Source: Sanguinoderma infundibulare (taxonomy: Eukaryota > Basidiomycota > Agaricomycetes > Polyporales > Polyporaceae). From it: 64,000 bases of DNA. A program made the translations under genes and the position numbers. Position 1 is the first letter of the stretch; each line of letters begins with the position of its first letter. The stretch covers positions 1,426,001 through 1,490,000 of the forward strand of contig JAVLRN010000004.1 of NCBI GenBank assembly GCA_032821775.1, written 5' to 3'. This document shows positions 1 through 11,660 of the stretch, piece after piece. Under the pieces are notes generated by a model. The model worked only from the letters and a program-made list of their open reading frames with translations, did no database searches and was not told where the DNA came from.

Positions 1-433
1 CGTGTCCCTGGATCTTTTCCATCTGGTACTTGTGCCTGAGGCATATGCATGCGGAAATGCAATAAAACGACCGGTTGTCGGGAGCGAACGGGCTGATGCA
101 CAATATCAACGACGAAGGAATGGATAGTTTGCTGAGGAACGCACCTGAGATCTCCCTGCAGCATCAATACCCGCAGCAAATACCGAAGGTCCTCCGGAGA
201 GTCGGAAACATGTACTGCAGGACACGGCGCACCGTCAGCATCCGAAGCATTGGGAGGCTGGGGCACGGAGAGCATGTCCCGAAGACGAGGGAGCGTCGCG
301 CTAGAACGCCCTTGCAGACACGAAACTCCACATCGCGCGCAACTAGAATGATGGTGCCATCCTCGCACCAGAACTCCTTGTCTCGTTCTCTATCTCCAAG
401 CACAATTGTGGGATCAGGAGCGTTGTCAGGCAT
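1..433 (-). pseudogene. BTB/POZ family gene, broken, runs off left edge
   Basis: Minus-strand copy of the two-exon BTB family that fills this window. The start ATG is at 433; the BTB core (DKEFWCEDGTIILVARDVEF, then a CKGVLARRS segment) follows. At about position 285 the family sequence 'VFRDMLS' is broken: one C is missing in TTC(C)GGGACATG, and the continuation (LSVPQPPNASDADG, then HVSDSPEDLRYLLR) lies in the next frame. A GTGCGT donor near 150 ends exon 1, and exon 2 begins at about 75-1 with 'ISACICLRHKYQ', cut by the window edge. Reading shows one frameshift, so it is probably a pseudogene; a sequencing error is the alternative. Any function would be a BTB ubiquitin-ligase adaptor by family analogy. 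Confidence 0.7.
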
Positions 434-656
434 AGAAAAGTCATGCGATGAAGGGGCTTGGTTTGGTGGAGACTTGGAGGGAGGCGGTACGATGCTGGCA
501 AGGCGGAAAACCACAGGCGCTGATGCCACGTGGGAGGAATCCTGCGTGGCTTGCACGTGCACCACACAGGTGCACCATACAGGGTTCCTCCCATCTATGC
601 CCAGAAAATGAGCGCACGTACAGGCCTTCAGCATGATGCAGCATTGACCATTCGAG

Positions 657-1100
657 TCAGATCCTCCATGGCTGAGCCGCTTTTCCCCACCGCATCGCCA
701 AATCCGCGCAGCACAAGCAAAGCGACACGGGCCGCAGTTCGAACAGGCGGAGGACGGGCCTGAACGGGCCCACCTCCGTCACGGTTTCGTACCATTGGCC
801 CAGGAGCGCATGCGCATCGTGAAAGCCCTTCATGCATGCATCCGTGGTATTATAGTCCTCGGAGACAGCAGCCTGGTACGCGCATGCGAAGATGGACATC
901 CTGCCCCCAAGAACTCTGCCCGCGGGAGGTCGACGGGCACAAGCTCCTCGTGGGTGCCGTCGGCGGGGTCAAATCTATCTAGGATCCGCTCCTCGACGGC
1001 GCAGCAGTGGAGAATCGATTTGGAGAGGAGCGTGGACTCGCTAGTCAGGCGGGCGAGGTTGACGACACGTGCTTGAGGCCGCTCAGGATGTGGTGCTTGT
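657..1100 (-). pseudogene. Relic of BTB family exon 2
   Basis: The minus strand encodes the recognisable central motif of the BTB-family C-terminal half: 'VVNLARLTSESTLLSKSILH' followed by 'CCAVEERILDRF' and 'PADGTHEEL', then in another frame a Cys-containing tail (ELRPVSLCLCCADL) ending at a stop at 657. There is no BTB domain exon upstream. The sequence just 5' (1075-1125) resembles the homologous stretch of the pseudogene at 5360-6040, suggesting both derive from one subfamily. Frame changes between motifs make it non-functional. Confidence 0.6.
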
Positions 1101-1716
1101 GCTAGAAGTCGGTGAGTTCCCAATGGGCCCGCCGAACTCTGACACGTAGAAGGTGAAGTGTACGTAGCATTGACCTCAGGAGTTGCGTGGCCGGTGGACC
1201 CACCATCTTCGGGCGCAGTGATGCCGTGGAGGACATGGCACGGGCACGCGCGTACGTTGGCTATTATGCCGATCACATTGATCGCTCTAATACGCGCTTC
1301 CAGTGGTAGTGTTGTGGAATGTTGGGGTTGTCTTGAGTTTGCCTCTCCTTCGTTTCATCTGTACTGTGCAGTGAGTTGGGAGTGGATTCCTTGTGTCATC
1401 ATTTCGTCCTTTGGTGGAACATTCGTGACAGACCCTAGTGAGGACGAACCTATACCCAATTATCCGAAGTGGTAGTACAAAAAGAGTCTGACGGTAATCG
1501 AGCCAATGTAGTGGCACGCTAAATAATCGCAAGAAATAACAATGAGAAGTCAAAATGTGTTCGTGACACAAGATATCAAGACGTTGCATCGCCCTGGCCA
1601 GATCAAAAAAACGAAGCCTAATTGACCCCGCCATTCTCCGTTCTCATTTCGTCTCGCCGAGCTTCGGATTAATACGCATAAAACGCCGAGAGCCGCCTGG
1701 CCCCCTTCGACCTGTT

Positions 1717-3363
1717 CTATATTGCAGTTGCGGACCTCGACATGGATGAGGTCTGTGCAGTCGGTTCTTCGGGTACTGCAGTGGCCGCGGTGCGGTTGTA
1801 GACGGGAACGATAATCTCTGGAATTCCGGACACATCTTGACCGCGGAAGTAACCTGAGGAAAGACACCGAGAGCGCAACGTTTACATGTCGAAAATTGTG
1901 AGCGGCTGGTCTACAATACAGGTGGGAAAACCACTCACGAGGGCTGTCGTAATACCACACGACGGTTCCTTGCGTGTACTGCTCCATGGCCTTGTTGTAA
2001 CGCGCGAGCTCAGCGTCGACTTCTGGACCGAAACTCGGCAGTTGCGATCTGTAGTCCTCGTAGTCCGCCACACGCTGCGCGAGCATGATGGTGAGGGCAT
2101 CTATCGCAGTCTGGAGCTCGCAATCGCGCTCGATCATGATGCAGAAGACGAGGTTCTGAAAATCGCCATCTGCTTGCTCCTTCTGTATTCAGAATTAGCG
2201 AGCCAGCGCCAGACCGAAGGATCGTATGAGGTAATTACATTGAAAGAACAGAGGTCCTGTCAATGCGGCCGCAATGAGCGTTAGCGATTACAGAGGGCGG
2301 CGGTGGCGGTAGTGACATACGTTCGGCCATGTCATGATGTCAATTACGGCGTTTGACATCTCTTGGAGGATGGGATGCGCCCAAACGTACTCGGGGATAC
2401 GAAGATCCAACGAGTACTCGACCATAGCTAAGGGGGAAGGGTTCGCAAGTCAAGTAAGTAGCAGGGGATGTCGGCTTACCTTCGACAATCGGACCCCCGA
2501 TCGTTTGTCGTCGCATGATAATGAATTCTTCGACCGAAAGTATCTCGTCCGCGGCCCGGTTACGCGCCTGCTCCACTTGGGAATTCATCCAACCCTCGAC
2601 GGCACGGAAGAATCTGACGTTACGCGAAGTTGCCGTTAACTGCCGTAAATCTACCCCTACAAAGGAATTAATTCACCTGTTACGTCCCCCTTGGCTGGCA
2701 GTTGACCTGAACCGTCCCCAGATACTGAATACAAGTGTTATTCCAAGACGCGCGGTTCAGCCTCGCTATGGACTTACTCATGGAGCATTGCGGCATAAGG
2801 GAAATTGGGCGGTGAAGCCTCTGGGTTCCGCAGGACTTCCATGCAGATGTCTACACCAATCTGGTGAGCCTCCGGTTCTGACTGCAAAGCCCCTTCGTCC
2901 GACAAATCGTCGAACTGACACGAACGATAGAACATGGACACACGGCAATCGACGGTGAGAACACGGACGTGATGTGTGCGGAGGCGAATGATGGCTTACC
3001 GAGAAGGCCCACAAGAAAAACGCGATGCACGTCTCGAGGTGCGAAACGTCGGCATCGGGGAAGCTCAAGCCTGCGTATGAGTCGAAGCGATGCGATAGAA
3101 ACTTCTCTTTCTTCAGGCCATTGTACACGTTATGGCTAAATCCCAGTCGGCATCAGTGAACATGACGTCGTCGTTGTGGAGGGTATGGTATACATGGAGG
3201 TAGAGGCGGGGCTTCGAGCTCACCTATCAAACCACCCACGCGTCGCCTTCGCAGCCTCCTTCTCGTGAGGATTTAGCCGTAGATCAAAAACGCGGCCTGT
3301 TATTGCGGCAAGGTCGTTCAGCCGGAAGTGGGTGGGGAATGGTCGAAGCTGCTCGAGGCTCAT
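1717..3363 (-). CDS. Sesquiterpene synthase (class I terpene cyclase)
   Basis: Complete multi-exon class I terpene synthase, which ionises farnesyl diphosphate and cyclises it to a sesquiterpene. Exon 1 starts at ATG 3363 (MSLEQLRPFPTHFRLNDLA). The next exon has 'GLSFPDADVSHLETCIAFFL'. After an intron comes the Mg2+-binding aspartate motif FDDLSDEG (DDxxD type) near 2880-2900. Then 'NSQVEQARNRAADEILSVEE' and 'FIIMRRQT', then EYSLDLRIPEYVWAHP. The second metal-binding motif NDLCSFNKE (NDxxSxxxE) is split by a ~60-bp intron (2270-2330) and continues QADGDFQNLVF. The C-terminus 'LPSFGPEVDAELARY' and the conserved RY pair (SPRYF, across an intron) end at a TAG at 1717. Splice sites GT...AG fit throughout; only the 2590-2720 junctions are ambiguous. 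The exact product cannot be told from sequence. It stands alone: no prenyltransferase, P450 or transporter adjoins it. Confidence 0.88.
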
Positions 3364-5139
3364 GTGGTTCGGGGGTTTATGTGAAGGGGGGGCACAGTGA
3401 AACAATGGCTTGAGACTGCAGCTATTTGTACCGCTCGCGGGTGCAACTGGTAATCTGAGAAAATAGTGGATCGAGAAGTGCCACTGACATGGTGAGTACT
3501 CTTTCCCATATCCCATCCAAGCCGTCCAACCATAATGAATGATACTGGTTTGTAAAGGCTATGCCGTTACACGTAACCTCATGGCCAGTTTCGGAATCCG
3601 TTGCAGAGAGTCCGATGTAGTTCCGTCCGTCCGCTCTGTTTCGCGTCAGTATCGATTGTTACCCGCGAAGATATACGCTCGCTCGCAGCAAAGGAGGGCT
3701 GTCTCTGAAAGTAAGCAGTTGATTTCGAAGACCCGATACTGATACCTAACATCTTGAGATGCGTTCTCCGCTGCGAGTCCTGAGGTGCTGTGTTCGATCG
3801 TTCCATCAATACCCCCAGTTACGAAAGAGGTCGATGACATTTCTGGTGTAGTCGATGCGAAAACCGGTTGACAATATGAAATTGAAAATTCGGGGTGTAA
3901 GCACTCACTAGATATGGTCGATGTCCGTGGTGCAAAGTGAGCTGGACGCTCAGTGAGTCATGCCTACGCAGGCACCCCCTGTGGCACCGGTCACTGTTTA
4001 ACCATCACCGGCATCCCCCATCCTAGTAGCGCCCTGGGGTAGAACGCCGACCATGTTCCTCTCTCGCAACACTCTATGTCACAGGTCTTGCCTCCACATC
4101 TCCATAATCCGCATATCTTCGACCATGTCGCCGCATTGATAGGACCACGAAAAGCAGGCGCGGTGACGCCCCTGGATGAGGACGGCGAGTATGAGTGCTG
4201 CTGCTCATCCGTATCTTCCGACCGGAGCATCTCCGACACGTCATGCCGAGATAATGGAGGAGGCGCTGGCACCAGCGCGTCAACATTGGCGACATCGACC
4301 CAGGGGCAAAATACAAGGACGCAATCGATGTATGTCAACTGGTCCACAGAACGCCGTTGTTAGCGCCACGATCCGAGGACGAGTGGAGAGAGTACGCACC
4401 AGTCGAATGGGACGAATATTACTGGTTATGGTGGCAAACTTGTTCTGCGGTTATGTTGCTTGCTGTTTTGGGTACCTGCCGGGACAGTTGCAGGATGTCC
4501 GCGATGCAAGGCACGCGGGCTGTTCCCCGTGGTTCAGAGCGCCTCGCGTTCGCCAAGCATCGCGCTCTTCTAAGCACCGCCCGGGCGCGGGTGTGACGCC
4601 GAATACTACCTTCTTCTTCGAAGTCTCTGAGGAGCCAAGATGCCCCTATGTGGCCGCTCGCTCCACATCCTGGAAGCTCACCATCCCCTTCGTGGACCCG
4701 GTTCACCGGAAATAGATCTCCGGCCACCAGGCTGAACACCGTCCCGAACAGGCTTTCGAGGCCGTAGGAAGCACACGTACCCGACCGATTGAAATTGAGC
4801 CTCTCATTCTTTCTCTTGGAGGGAATCGCCTGGGTACCGGGGGTAGTCAACGATGACCACATGAAGAGACGGGCTACGCTAGAGCGCGAGGATGCAATCA
4901 GAGGATTTCGGAGAAGTCGGGGAAGAAGCATGAAAGGACCCACCGCGCAGGATGTGGTATCGTCGTTGAATTGGACCATCGGAGATAAAGTGTGGATTTC
5001 CTGGAAGACGCATATGTTACGAAAAGGTTGTGATCGCGATGAAGTGAGGTGTGCTGCGGACTTGGACCGAAGGGAAGGGGGAAGGGAAGGATCTTAAATC
5101 AGGCGCTGAAGCCAGTACCTGTACACTGTCGACAAAATC
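3364..5139. other. No recognisable gene; a few long uncharacterised frames
   Basis: Between the terpene synthase start and the next BTB pseudogene I recognise no family. Long open frames exist on the minus strand (4419-4979, 186 codons, and 3991-4347, 118 codons), possibly exons of one gene since the second follows a CAG acceptor, but neither carries a motif I can name. They may be a lineage-specific gene or chance frames in GC-rich DNA. Confidence 0.4.
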
Positions 5140-5359
5140 TTACCTTCCCTTCCCTTCCAATTTGTCTCGGCGCTTGAATGTCCTATCTGTGCGGCAGAAG
5201 AGATTCACTGCGTAGCGGTTCAAAGCGCCAGCCACACACATCGACCAAACACCTACCGCAGTAGGTGGAGTTCCCAGCGTATCGCTTTCAGCAGGGTCAA
5301 GTGGGTGATATCGCGATCCCGAGCCTTGAGACATCGCCGGAGCCCAGCGGCGCGAGCTT

Positions 5360-6040
5360 CTCATGGGTGCCGTCGGCGCGATCAAAGCCATCCAGGACGC
5401 GCTCCCCGGTGGCGCAGCAGTGAAGGAGCGCGGTGGGGAGGAGCGTGATTTCGCCGGTCAGGCGCGCGAGGTTGACGACGCCGATGGCGTGCCCGTGCTC
5501 GAGGCCGTTGAGGATTTGGTCCTTCTACTGGAAGTCAGCGACGTCCAAATGCGCCTGCCAAACGTCCATGTTGGCGATGTGATAGCTCTTGGGGTACGCG
5601 ACGACGTAGTCCTGGAGCTTCTCCATCGTGCATTTGTGCCCGAGGCGAATGCAAGAAGGACGGTCGCCCCACGCGAGCGGGTTGAGGCCGATGTGGCGTC
5701 AGTCAGCTCGGCACAAGAGACGACATAGCGTAGGGACGAAACGCACTTGGGATCGCCCTGCATCATGAATATGGAATAACGACAGAAAACACCGAACATC
5801 CTCCGGAGAGTCGGAAAGATGTACGACTGGATACCGAGGCTCACCGTTGGCATTCTGAGCATTGGGATCCTTGGAGATAGTGCACATGTCCCGGAAGACG
5901 AGAAAATGTTGCGCTAGGACACCTTTGTAGACACGAAACTCTACATCGCGCGTGACGGGGATGATGGTGCCGTCCTCGCTCGTCTCGTTATCTCTCTCCC
6001 GTCGCGTCTGGTGCTCCACCAGTTTCGGGGCCAACCTCAA
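5360..6040 (-). pseudogene. BTB/POZ family gene with in-frame stop
   Basis: Exon 1 (from about 6040) keeps the BTB core: EDGTIIPVTRDVEFRVYKGV, LVFRDM, and 'VVHLSDSPEDVRCFL', but has lost the usual EFWY just before EDGT. Exon 2 reads IRLGHKCTMEKLQDYV, then NMDVWQAHLDVADFQ, an in-frame TAG (plus-strand CTA at 5525-5527), and then HAIGVVNLARLTGEITLLPT, LLHCCATGERVLDGF and ADGTHEKLAPLG. The C-terminal Cys-pair module is missing; the sequence below 5360 is not recognisable. Stop codon and truncation mark it as a pseudogene of the same subfamily as the relic at 657-1100. Confidence 0.75.
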
Positions 6041-6555
6041 GGTCGTCCATGCGAGCGCACTTCCGACTCGAACCAGCGATAAGCAAGGCTAACGAAGCGG
6101 CGAGAAGAAGAAGCTCGAGCAGGTGATTCGGGGGATTTAAGAGACTGTACGGTGCGGGCAAGAGGCCGTAAAACGCGCCATGAAGCAAGCACTGAAATGG
6201 GATATCGCCGTGAGCGTTGAAGCTGAAGAGTAGTGAGCACGAATGCAGAGACGTATGCTGCCGTCTTCAGGCGTTAGGTGAAAAGCAGTTTCTAAACCTG
6301 GACTGGATGACACCGATCCGTCGGACGTGAATGAGGACGTGGAATTAAGTCTTAACCGTGCTGCATCCATATTGTACAAAATCCATGCACCACGCATGCA
6401 ACTGGACGTCACACGAACCAGAGTTCCTTCATGAAAAAAATAGACCTGCTGGGTGCTACCCACCGAAAGCTTTCAATCTCATCTTCCCTGGGGTTGTCCA
6501 CGTCATATTAGGACTAGGAAGCACGAGGGTCAGATTGTTTCTGCCATTCGAAAGC

Positions 6556-7096
6556 TTAGGGACACGTCGCTACGCACATTCCAGTCCGAACCCATGATAT
6601 CGGCGATACCGAACACTTTCGGCAAGTCGTTCCATAATTCCCGCTACGCCGCTTTCCTCGTCCCATCGCGTTGTGAAGACAGTGCGAGCAAAGGGAGGTG
6701 CCGTGCTTTGCATCCAGGGAAGGCAAGGGCTTGAACGGATCCGCCGTTGTTACCTCGGCAGAGAAGGTGTCGAAGGTCTTCAGGCGAGTCGGAGAGATAC
6801 ACAACGGGACACGGCGCACCACCATCTGCTTGCGGGGAATTGGGAGGCTGAGGGAGGGAGAACATGTCTCGGAAGACGGGGGAGTGGTCTGCCAGTGGTC
6901 CTTTGTAGATGCGGAACTCGACATCGCGCACGACCAAGATCACAGTGCCGTCTTCGTACCAGAACTCTCCATCCCGCTTCGTTGGTCCCTCCGAGATAGC
7001 GTCCACAGAGCCGCCGCTTGCTCCAACTTTTTGATCAGGCTCCTCGACGCGGACATGCTTCCGGCTAGCTATGGGACCTTCAGACGAGCTGGGCAT
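6556..7096 (-). pseudogene. BTB/POZ family gene with large internal deletion
   Basis: Exon 1 is complete from ATG 7096 (MPSSSEGPIASRKHV): a Lys/Arg-containing N-terminus then the BTB core (DGEFWYEDGTVILVVRDVEF, then RIYKGPLADHSPVFRDMFSL) and VVYLSDSPEDLRHLL. Directly after a GTAACA donor-like site the sequence jumps to the far C-terminal module: LCSHCLHNAMG in one frame and then ELWNDLPKVFGIADIMGSDW in another. The whole exon-2 core (GHKYQ ... VVNLARLT ... DLGRCF) is absent. An internal deletion of several hundred base pairs plus frame changes makes a product with the family's normal function unlikely; a short BTB-only protein could still be made. Confidence 0.7.
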
Positions 7097-8454
7097 AGAT
7101 CTTATGAGAACGTGTGGAATTGGTAGTGCGCTTGTGCAGACGTATCCCAACGAGCGGAGAAGGATATTGATAGTCGCCGTTGCGGGAGGCGGGGGAAGCG
7201 ACAAGAGATGGGACCGCGCGGCGCGCTAAAGAGATTCAGACCCTTTGCCTTTCGCCACCATGATCCACCATCCCACGCCTCGCCGACGACATCTTCCCAT
7301 CCCTCTTTGTGATATTTCCCTCATTTTCATCTGATGCTAGCCACGGCTCTCGTAGTCGGTCGACCCTCAACTTCGATCGCTTGCGATCCTGCCAAATCTA
7401 TGTCCATCATGGATCCGACATCACGATCTATTATGACAGGACCTACCGTGTCCGGGAACGGACCAGGGGCAGACGGTACAAGAGTCAAGCTGTAAGGCCT
7501 CTGAGGTCGGATTTGCGAGTGGTTCTCGCGCACACGGTGCGTCCGCTTTTTCGTCTACTCGTATTCCTAGGTTCCAGGCTTTGGCTTCGTCTATCCTGCC
7601 ACCCTTGTGTTTTTGTGCACGTACTCGCCGGGGACATAGCCATGCTTTCCCTGCTGTAGCGGCCGGGCTTGGGGCTCGAGCGAGAGGAGAAACAGAGCAG
7701 AGAAAGTGAGCATTGCGACTGGTGTTAACGTTGGCAAGCGGGAGCGATACAAAGCCCCAGTCAACATATTTTATGTCGTCTGCGGCTTTGTATCTCTTCG
7801 TCTTGACGGCCCACACTTACCACTCTGCTAACTCAACCCTCCTGCTCATACTCATGCTCGTGACCTGGCTTTCTCGTGTTCATCGTCTCCCTAGGAAAGG
7901 CGATTCCCCGTGGAGTGTGGAATCGATGTGTCGGGCGTCGCACGATGGCGGACGTACGTCGGCTTGCTGGAAGAGCTTTGGGTGAGTACTGTCTCTTTCC
8001 TATTGTGTCGAGATCGGGCCGGGCACCTCAGTCGGGTTCAGTCGAAAGGTCGTATAGGATCATCGCATCCACGACCCACCATCACTAGCACTCACCATCA
8101 GCTCAGGTATCTGCCACTACGCCGACCATATACTCAAGACAGCTTGATGCTTCCAATACGGCTAGCTGAGACAGTCGTCATTACGCCGCGCATTCACTTC
8201 CGCCATAGAGGGTACCAATTGCCGGGAAATGGTATGGTTCATACGGACTAAGCAGCGACCAATTCGGTCTAGCAATAGCACAGTATCATACGATGAATAT
8301 ATGCACAAATGTCCGAGCAGATTACCGGAGGGTGTTGAAACTGTCGTACCGGAATGCTCACGAACGTCCTGAATGCACAACTCTGCATCGTACCCGTATA
8401 CGCGATATACAAGGGTTGTACTCCCCATCCAACCTTGTCGCTATGTGCGCAACC
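7097..8454. other. Intergenic; no gene recognised
   Basis: Only short frames on both strands, none with a family motif. It contains the upstream region of the truncated BTB gene and the 3' flank of the intact BTB gene at 8455. Confidence 0.5.
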
Positions 8455-9528
8455 TCACGTCTCCCACCCCTCGACCTTGATATTCAGCAAGTCCGGCAGG
8501 GCGATCCACGCCGCGCGCCGCTCCTTGGCGTTCCTAGTCAGCAGCATGGCGTAGCATGTCCAGCACACCCTCTTCCCGACATCCTTGTAGACCCTCAGAT
8601 GGGACTGAGTCGGGTCGGCGGGGTCCGTAAAGCGCTTTTCGCGCTCGATGGAGTCGAGTCCCTCGAGCATCTTGCGGAGCTCTGCCTGGCAGCGCGCGAC
8701 GGTCTTGCAGTCTGGGTCCGGGATCGGCCTGAAGACGCGCATGGCGCCGGCGATGGAGGCGGCGACGAAGCGGGCCTTTGCGTCGATGCAGCGGGCGACG
8801 AGGAAGCGGGCGGGGAGGATGGCGCAGGCGAGGAGGGCGGCGGGGAGGAGGGCGGGCTCGTCGAAGCGGCGGGCGAGATTGACGACGGCGATGGCGTAGT
8901 CGTCGTCGAAGGAGGGGGGGCGGTAGGTGTGGTGCTTGCACCAAGCGTCGTAGGAGGTCGGGAAGTGGTCCTTGAGGTAGTCGAAGGCGTGGGCGACGAG
9001 GGCGGACATCTGGTGCTTGTGACCGAGGCGAATGGAGGCGGAGACGGCGTCGAATGAGGGGCCTTCGAGCTTGTATTTGAACAGGCTGTGCGAGGCGGGG
9101 CGCGCATGGGGGCGCGAACTGCGGGTTAGATACTCGTTCTGGTCAGCGGAAGGGTGTGAGGGAGCGCACTTGGGCTGGGACTTGGGCATGTGGGTGCGGA
9201 GGACGTGCCGGAGATCGAGGGGCGAGTCGCTGAGGTGAACAACGGGACATGTGCTGCCGTCGGACGGAGAGCTGTGGGGTTGTGGAAGGGAAAACATGTC
9301 TTTGAAGACGGGGGAGTGGTTGGCGAGAATGCCTTTGAAGACGCGAAACTCTACGTTGCCAGCGACTAGGAGGACGTTACCGTCTTCATACCAGAACTCT
9401 TTATCCCTCTCCCTCGCAATCGGCCCTTCGCAAGGCTCATTGAGACTATCCCCCCTTTCTATGCTTCCAGCGACGGTTGTTTCGGCAGCGGCTTTGGTGC
9501 GCTTGCTTGCCGGTTCGTCGGAGTCCAT
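8455..9528 (-). CDS. BTB/POZ family protein (intact)
   Basis: Start ATG 9528 (MDSDEPASKRTKAAAETT, a basic N-terminus). BTB domain about residues 40-115: ERDKEFWYEDGNVLLVAGNV, EFRVFKGILANHSPVFKDMF, VVHLSDSPLDLRHVL. A 17-33 codon stretch (about 9075-9165) that begins GTGCGCTCC, contains CTGAC/CTAAC branch-like sites and ends in CAG is probably an in-frame intron. Exon 2: FDAVSASIRLGHKHQMSAL, YAIAVVNLARRFDEPALLP, then the cysteine pairs C-KTVAR-C and CWTC and the tail ERRAAWIALPDLLNIKVEGW. Likely a cullin-3 adaptor by analogy with other BTB proteins; no substrate can be inferred. Copy appears functional. Confidence 0.85.
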   Translation of the reverse strand: MDSDEPASKRTKAAAETTVAGSIERGDSLNEPCEGPIARERDKEFWYEDGNVLLVAGNVEFRVFKGILANHSPVFKDMFSLPQPHSSPSDGSTCPVVHLSDSPLDLRHVLRTHMPKSQPKCAPSHPSADQNEYLTRSSRPHARPASHSLFKYKLEGPSFDAVSASIRLGHKHQMSALVAHAFDYLKDHFPTSYDAWCKHHTYRPPSFDDDYAIAVVNLARRFDEPALLPAALLACAILPARFLVARCIDAKARFVAASIAGAMRVFRPIPDPDCKTVARCQAELRKMLEGLDSIEREKRFTDPADPTQSHLRVYKDVGKRVCWTCYAMLLTRNAKERRAAWIALPDLLNIKVEGWET

Positions 9529-9749
9529 GATCGATTGTCAGTGTAGGGTGAGGTTGACGGACTCGTTGCAGCCTGGAGTGCAGGCTGAACGGGCACATGG
9601 CAGAAGGGCAGATAATGACCGCAAGTTGGCACTAGGAATCGTGCGCAATGTACAGGCTATCGCAATGTACAGGCCAGTGGCATTCACAGGCAAAGGCTAG
9701 GCACAGGTGACCGCGAGAAAGGAGCCTTGGCCGCGCAAGGGAACGCCAT

Positions 9750-9766
9750 CAGTCACGAGCACGTGA
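9750..9766 (-). promoter_or_regulatory. E-box composite motif upstream of BTB gene
   Basis: Contains CACGTG (E-box, bHLH-type site) next to GTGACTG when read on the minus strand (TCACGTG-CTC-GTGACTG). It lies about 220 bp upstream of the BTB start at 9528. The same composite occurs upstream of the BTB genes at 36165 and at 42194/42371, which suggests a shared promoter element; function is inferred. Confidence 0.45.
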
Positions 9767-10149
9767 TCCATATCACATCCGCGTACCAAACCCCTTTTCG
9801 CTGTGACGGCCGTCCATGTTCCTAGGCCAACTCTGTCAAAAGACGCCTTTGATTAATGCATTCACGCTGATCGCTCTTTAACTTCTGCTTTTGTTGACTT
9901 TTATTCCCGGAAGCTTTCGTTCGAGTCGGGTGACACGTCATTCTTCTGCTCCCCGCTCTGTCAGGTTCAACTTGCCACTTACACCTTTGTTCGCTTGTTC
10001 AGGGTATATAAGCTCGGAGCTCTTGCCATGGTCTGGACAGCAAAGTCAAGTATCCTCTCCGTACTACCAGTCTCAGGCACCCGGCCCGTTTTTTGGCACC
10101 CAGGCTTCTCCGGCCCCTTGAACGGGGGCCGGCCCTTCTCACTCCACCC

Positions 10150-10182
10150 ATACCCGCTTCCATACCCGCTTCCATACCCGCT
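10150..10182. repeat. 12-bp tandem repeat, about 3 units
   Basis: Unit ATACCCGCTTCC repeated nearly three times, the last unit diverged. In the forward frame it encodes a short Pro/Tyr/Leu repeat. Confidence 0.8.
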
Positions 10183-10812
10183 ATCCTGACGAGCGAGTAC
10201 GTCTCGCACGTCCCGATGCTCTTCTATACTACAGCTACCGTCATCTTCGCGACCTTGAACTCCGCTAGGAACATCCAGGTCAAGCTCATCGCGGTCAGGA
10301 CAAACCCCGAGTCCCAGCGCTTCACGACTCCGCGCGCATCCCTCATCCTGGAGCTACCCATCACCCCACATCATCACCTCCTAACCTCGATTATCATCCA
10401 CCACCACACCAACTCTTCGGCCCCCGCCGCGTCTCTGCCACGCCACCCCGTCCCAGAGTCCGCACCACCCCACTCAAAGTCGAGCGGGGACACATGGCCG
10501 ATGGGACCATCCCAATTCCCCCACTCCGTCCTCGACTCTGTCACATCAACGGCCCGCACCGTCCTCGTCTCAGCAGCTTCAAACGCTCAACAGCTCATCG
10601 AAAGCCGTTTCGCAAAGAACGCTCCTTTCGTCTGCTTGCGGCCCGGATACACTCCGTGCCACCGTAGACAAAATTCGACTCCGGCTGCCTCAACAGCACG
10701 CTGAGGCAATTCCGGAGTCACCTACCTCCTCGGATGTTTCAGTGCCCATCCCTTGGCTGCACTGACGAAAACGACCGCCGCGCGGACCGGGCAAGAAGCG
10801 CATGAACGGGTG

Positions 10813-10899
10813 CGAATTCGGTAAGTTCTTTCTCAGTCTATCTCGTTCCAGACTCGTGTCGTGTTGTCCCGCTCGCGCTGACCTGGGAGCTCATTCCAG
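10813..10899 (+). repeat. Dispersed intron-like repeat, copy 1
   Basis: Reads GAATTCG followed by a GTAAGT donor, a pyrimidine-rich stretch, a GCTGAC branch-like site and an acceptor GAGCTCATTCCAG. A diverged copy with the same layout lies at 13793-13872. It looks like the same intron in two relics of one gene family. Confidence 0.5.
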
Positions 10900-11246
10900 A
10901 TCCTGCACCGCTCGCTATTCGGCAGCCGCATGGCTCTTTCGAGGCTGCCGTTGGGGAAGAAGACGACTCGGAGGAGGCCGCACACGACGATGGCTGCATC
11001 CCAGACAGCAGCGTCCGCGCAAGCCACTCGACACTGTGACCTAAGAGAATAGAGAAAAGTACCAGAAAGTCAAAGCAAACCAGAGAGCCAAGAAGCTAGC
11101 CGATAAGGCCGTGCGTGCCGCTGCGGGAGGATACGCACTCTGTTCGACTCTGACAATTCGGCAAAGGGCGATGTCGCGATGGGCGAGGAACCTGCTGAAC
11201 CGGTCCCGTTGTCCCACCTCGGCTTCGATTGCTACTTTCGTAGTAA

Positions 11247-11660
11247 GTGCGGCCCTTCTTCCATCCCCACCCACATCTCAGGCTCACCTCCTTGCTCGTC
11301 GACGCGGCTAGGGTTGAGAAGATCTCCATGCACCTCGCCCCTTCCGCCGCACGTTGGTCACCCTCGACCTCGATCAATTGGGAGAGCGACCTCTTCCTCC
11401 CCTTCTCCAACCTCCGTACGTTCCTACTTGGGGGCAGCGGCGCCGTCGACGCATTCCTCTGGTTCGAGTACAAGGCCCAGCCACTGCGGCGGAATCGGCC
11501 GGATTTGAAGGAGCTTCACTTCTGTGTGGAGGGGCTCAGCGAGCTTGCCGCCATCCTCTTCCGGATGATCTGGCCGGACGTCCAGGCGAAGAGAACGGAC
11601 TTGAAGGTCGTTTTCTGGTTGCCTCATGCCTTTTCGAGGATATCGAGGGAGCGGGGCCTA
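11247..11660 (+). pseudogene. Possible F-box/LRR-like coding relic
   Basis: An open frame after a plausible intron (GTAAGT near 11240, CTCAG near 11280) reads LTSLLVDAARVEKISMHLAP, WESDLFLPFSNLRTFLLGG and RRNRPDLKELHFCVEGLSEL. The spacing of Leu and 'DLKELHF' pattern recall the leucine-rich C-terminal parts of fungal F-box proteins. No F-box domain was found near it, so the assignment is weak. Confidence 0.25.

Noticed and set aside
4419..4979. 186-codon minus frame as a definite gene
   Set aside because: No recognisable domain, no paralog in the window and no clear exon partners; kept only as an uncharacterised frame in the intergenic entry.
8293..9057. Long forward frame (254 codons) rich in Gly/Glu/Asp and Val
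   Set aside because: It is the complement of the intact minus-strand BTB gene; composition mirrors that gene's codons and no family motif is present.
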